Below, piece by piece: positions 4,398 through 6,294 of a DNA stretch of 6,294 bases (its first letter is position 1; every line of letters begins with the position of its first letter). The stretch is from NCBI GenBank assembly GCA_964458665.1, contig CAYWOO010000186.1, positions 1 through 6,294 of the forward strand. The letters run 5' to 3'. The notes under the pieces are model-generated. The model was given only the letters and a program-made list of their open reading frames with translations, was not told the origin of the DNA and did no database searches. The stretch comes from JANXYW01 sp964458665. Lineage in GTDB: Bacteria; Chloroflexota; Dehalococcoidia; DSTF01; JACRBR01. Both the position numbers and the translations under genes were made by a program.

Positions 4398-5048
4398 GTG
4401 AGGGATGGCGACCCGCTCGAGGAAGTCAATCGCTTCATTGTCGTTGCGGGCGCGCTGGTGGTCGTCTTCCTGGCGCTGCTCATCACGCTGCTGGCGTGGG
4501 GCGCACCCGACGAGACCATCACGCGCATCGCGGACTTCGCCGGCTATCTGCGGCGGCACAACGATCGCGAGACAAAGATGATCGTCTCGCTGGGGACGGC
4601 GGTCGTCGTGCTGCTGATGCTGACGGCGATCATCGTCGAGCTGACGCCTTCGCCGACGCAGAAGATGCGCGTTCGCAGCATGAAGTCCGGCGAGGCGGCG
4701 ATCACGACATCGCAGATCGCGGAGCGGATCAACGCAGAAGTCTCGCAGATCCCGGATATCGCCGAGTGCGCGGCGATCGTGGCGGCGCGCGGCAAGAAGG
4801 TGGAGGTCGTGCTGGACCTGCACGTGGGCGCGGGCGCGAACCTTTCGCAGACGGCCGACGAGGCGTGCCGGCGCGCGCACGTGCTGGTCGAACAGCAGCT
4901 TGGCATCGAGATGGCGGCGATGCCGCGTGCACGACTGCACTATCGCGAGCTACGCTTGGGCGGAGAGGCGGCCGCATCGGCGGCGCAGCGTGCATCCGGC
5001 TGGGAACGGCCGGCGGAGCCCGAGGGGAACATTGACGAACGAGGATAG
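4398..5048 (+). CDS. amaP: AmaP-like membrane anchor with Asp23-type domain
   Basis: This is a 216-residue protein from GTG 4398 (Shine-Dalgarno GAGGAG). Two membrane helices lie at about 13-34 and 61-82, separated by a polar loop. A soluble domain of about 98-183 follows: it begins GEAAITTSQIAERINAEVSQIPDI and continues through VEVVLDLHVGAGANLSQTADEACRRAHVLVEQQLGIEM. This two-helix plus Asp23/DUF322 layout is that of AmaP, which in Firmicutes anchors the alkaline shock protein Asp23 at the membrane and is linked to cell-envelope stress. The C-terminal tail (186-216) is Ala/Glu-rich and probably disordered. The gene leads an operon with scpB, whose start lies 17 nt inside its 3' end. No separate Asp23 partner gene is in the window. 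The symbol rests on domain layout; an unrelated Asp23-domain membrane protein is possible. Confidence 0.75.
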   Translation: MRDGDPLEEVNRFIVVAGALVVVFLALLITLLAWGAPDETITRIADFAGYLRRHNDRETKMIVSLGTAVVVLLMLTAIIVELTPSPTQKMRVRSMKSGEAAITTSQIAERINAEVSQIPDIAECAAIVAARGKKVEVVLDLHVGAGANLSQTADEACRRAHVLVEQQLGIEMAAMPRARLHYRELRLGGEAAASAAQRASGWERPAEPEGNIDERG

Positions 5049-5634
5049 CGCTCCCGCACACCTGAGGCGCCAGAAGGCGAAGCTGATCGAACCGCCGGCG
5101 CGCGAGGAACTGTGCAACGTGCTGGAAGCGGTGCTCTTCGTCGCGGACTCGCCGATCGAAATCGGCGCGCTGGCGCGGACGGTGAATGCGCCGAAGCACG
5201 ACGTATCGGACGCGCTCTTGGAGCTTGCGGAAGCGCTGCGCGACCGCGGCGTGCGCCTGCAGCGCACCGGCGACCTGGTGCAGCTGGTCTCGGCGCCCCG
5301 CACGGCGTCTTACGTGGCGCGATTTCTGGGGCTGGAGCATCCGCCGCTGACGAACGCATCGCTCGAAACGCTGGCGATCATCGCGTACCGGCAGCCGATC
5401 ACGCGCACAGGCATCGAGTCGGTGCGCGGCGTCGATTGCGACGGCCCGATACGCACGCTGATGGCGCGCGAGTTGGTCGAGGAGATCGGGCGCGCGCCGG
5501 TGGTCGGGCGGCCCGTGCTGTTCGGTACGACGGTGCGGTTCCTGGAGTACTTCGGGCTGGAGAAGCCCGAGGACATGCCGCCGCTGCCTCTGACGGAAGA
5601 GCCGATCGATGAGGGCGAAGAGGCGATCATGTGA
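5032..5634 (+). CDS. scpB: segregation and condensation protein B
   Basis: This is a 200-residue protein from TTG 5032. GAGGGG at 5022-5027 precedes that codon, and the longer in-frame reading from 4900 lies inside the upstream gene and is Arg-rich shadow. ScpB forms a dimer that, with the kleisin ScpA, binds SMC to compact and segregate the chromosome. Two winged-helix domains are expected: about 27-105 (NVLEAVLFVADSPIEIGALA, then GVRLQRTGDLVQLVSAP) and 106-180. The second holds the hallmark LETLAIIAYRQPITRTGIES (111-130) and VRGV (131-134), followed by RTLMARELVEEIGR (141-154) and GRPVLFGTTVRFLEYFGL. It ends in an acidic tail. The length fits the family. It overlaps the upstream gene by 17 nt and the downstream DUF503 gene by 4 nt. 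scpA is not present here, although it often precedes scpB elsewhere. Confidence 0.96.
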   Translation: MTNEDSAPAHLRRQKAKLIEPPAREELCNVLEAVLFVADSPIEIGALARTVNAPKHDVSDALLELAEALRDRGVRLQRTGDLVQLVSAPRTASYVARFLGLEHPPLTNASLETLAIIAYRQPITRTGIESVRGVDCDGPIRTLMARELVEEIGRAPVVGRPVLFGTTVRFLEYFGLEKPEDMPPLPLTEEPIDEGEEAIM

Positions 5635-5933
5635 ACGCGGGCATCCTGCGTTTCACGTTGCGTCTGCCCGAAAGCGGATCGCTGAAGGACAAGCGCCAGG
5701 TCGTGCGGAGCCTGAGTCAGCGCATCCGCAACAAGTTCCAGGTCTCGGTGGCGGAAGTCGGCGACAACGATTTGTGGCAGATCGCGACGATCGGCGTCGC
5801 GTGCGTGACGAACACGCACCGGCATTGCGAGGAGATGCTGGACGAGATCGTAACGTTCGTGCGCGAGTCGCGGCTCGATGCGGAGGTGGTGGATGTGGAG
5901 TCGGATGTGATCGGGATGGATGATCGGGAGTAA
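5631..5933 (+). CDS. DUF503 / YlxP-like protein
   Basis: This is a 100-residue cytoplasmic protein from GTG 5631, overlapping the stop of scpB by 4 nt. GAAGAGG (5617-5623) sits 7 nt upstream as Shine-Dalgarno. The opening strand ILRFTLRLPESGSLKDKRQVVRSLSQRIRNKFQVSVAEV (about 5-43) is the hallmark of DUF503, whose members have the SLK-x-KR-x-VV-x-SL pattern and a small ferredoxin-like alpha/beta fold. NDLWQIATIGVACVT and the acidic end follow as expected, and the length is normal. In Firmicutes a member (YlxP) sits in the infB-rbfA ribosome-maturation cluster, but its function is unsettled. Here it is coupled to scpB rather than to ribosome genes. Confidence 0.93.
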   Translation: MNAGILRFTLRLPESGSLKDKRQVVRSLSQRIRNKFQVSVAEVGDNDLWQIATIGVACVTNTHRHCEEMLDEIVTFVRESRLDAEVVDVESDVIGMDDRE

Positions 5934-6076
5934 CGGAGGGGAAGATGAAGAAGTCGGGCGCGAGCGAAGGCCAGTCGGCATCCGATCTCATCTCGAAGAG
6001 AATCGCCGACCTTGGGGACTGGCGCGGGATAACCCTCGCCAGAATGCGCAAACTCATCAAGAAAGCAGACCCGGAC

Positions 6077-6097
6077 GTCGTCGCCTGCGGCGACGAC
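6077..6097. repeat. perfect hairpin at the DUF1801 break point
   Basis: GTCGTCGCC (6077-6085) and GGCGACGAC (6089-6097) form a 9-bp perfect stem with a TGC loop. It straddles the point where DUF1801 similarity ends (about 6082). Confidence 0.75.
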
Positions 6098-6283
6098 CCT
6101 CTCGCCAGGGAGACGGACGACGAGCGCGGTGTCCAGCAGTCGCTCTGCGCCCACACGACACTCCAAGACCATATCCGGAATGCTCCCCTCGCCACGTCGT
6201 GGAGAGGGGGTGGCCGACGGCCGGGGGTGAGGTGTCCGAAGCGCCCGCCGCAGCTCGCTACACCGCGCGGCGACGACCCTCTC
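6087..6283. repeat. 17-bp exact direct repeat flanking a 163-bp segment
   Basis: GCGGCGACGACCCTCTC occurs at 6087-6103 and again at 6267-6283. Between the copies lie about 80 bp without recognisable features and the second double-hairpin repeat. The first copy overlaps the hairpin at the gene break. It could reflect recombination between repeats or nested insertion of one repeat family. Confidence 0.8.
6184..6232. repeat. double-hairpin dispersed repeat, copy 2
   Basis: The first stem pairs CCCCTCGCCAC (6185-6195) with GTGGAGAGGGG (6199-6209), with one internal mismatch. The second pairs GGCC (6212-6215) with GGCC (6219-6222) around a GAC loop. GGTGAGG ends the unit at 6226-6232. The parts, order and GAC loop match copy 1 at 203-250, in the same orientation. 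The sequence beginning ACCCTCTCCC at 6276 looks like the left arm of a further copy cut by the window edge. Confidence 0.75.
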
Positions 6284-6294
6284 CCTCCGCTCAC

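Larger units (their letters stand above)
5945..6294 (+). pseudogene. DUF1801-type protein, N-terminal fragment interrupted by repeats
   Basis: ATG 5945 follows GGAGGGG (5935-5941), 11 nt after the DUF503 stop, so it belongs to the same operon. The first 46 residues (MKKSGASEGQ..., then ISKRIADLGDWRGITLARMR and KLIKKADPDVV) read like the start of DUF1801 / YdhG-like proteins, where I expect an acidic/Trp-rich segment such as EEWKW next. Instead, from 6083 the frame runs into ACGDDPLARETDDERG and Arg/Pro-rich sequence made of hairpin repeats. The frame stays open to the window edge, so the 3' end is unknown. I infer that a repeat insertion replaced or displaced the C-terminal two thirds. Alternatively, a short N-terminal product is still made with a random tail. 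Family assignment rests on recalled resemblance. Confidence 0.6.

Noticed and set aside
4900..5031. Longer N-terminus of ScpB
   Set aside because: It lies inside the upstream gene and is Arg/His-rich. TTG 5032 has its own Shine-Dalgarno and gives a family-sized protein.
5653..6294. Minus-strand frame open to the right edge
   Set aside because: It is antisense to the DUF503 and DUF1801 frames and otherwise translates the hairpin repeats.

Overview
The window is GC-rich bacterial DNA with short intergenic spaces, frequent GTG/TTG starts and tightly packed operons. Several features fit a Chloroflexota bacterium (possibly Dehalococcoidia or Thermomicrobia): a period-7 GTCGTCR array, paired-hairpin dispersed repeats, a membrane-anchored Asp23-like gene next to scpB and a DUF503 gene, an NrdJ-type zinc ribbon, and a Gram-positive-style SOS box (GAAC-N4-GTTC). 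The phylum is an inference from recalled family resemblance, not a search result. No tRNA, rRNA, CRISPR array, transposase or phage gene was seen.

Layout. Positions 1-440 are non-coding: a hairpin, a 16-unit heptamer array, and a double-hairpin repeat that recurs at the far end. A conserved-looking gene of unknown function follows (492-983; translation may begin at 459). Two adjacent small four-helix membrane proteins (1182-1586 and 1589-2185) look like diverged tandem paralogues, and the second carries a long Asp-rich tail. A hairpin-rich intergenic patch (about 2217-2402) separates them from a convergent minus-strand pair: a Nudix hydrolase (4034 to 3531) followed 3 nt later by a type-1 glycerate kinase (3527 to 2403).

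The most interesting point is the divergent control region at about 4034-4136. Leftward it holds a -10 box placed so that the Nudix mRNA could be leaderless. Rightward it holds a near-consensus sigma-70 promoter with two SOS-box-like operators exactly 30 bp apart. That promoter drives a 43-residue six-cysteine zinc ribbon resembling the detached C-terminal tail of class II (B12-dependent) ribonucleotide reductase.

From 4398 to the right edge runs a compact operon: an AmaP-like membrane anchor with an Asp23-type domain, scpB (chromosome segregation), a DUF503/YlxP-like gene, and a DUF1801-type gene. The similarity of this last gene ends abruptly at about 6082, where hairpin repeats begin. It appears interrupted, although the reading frame stays open to the window edge.
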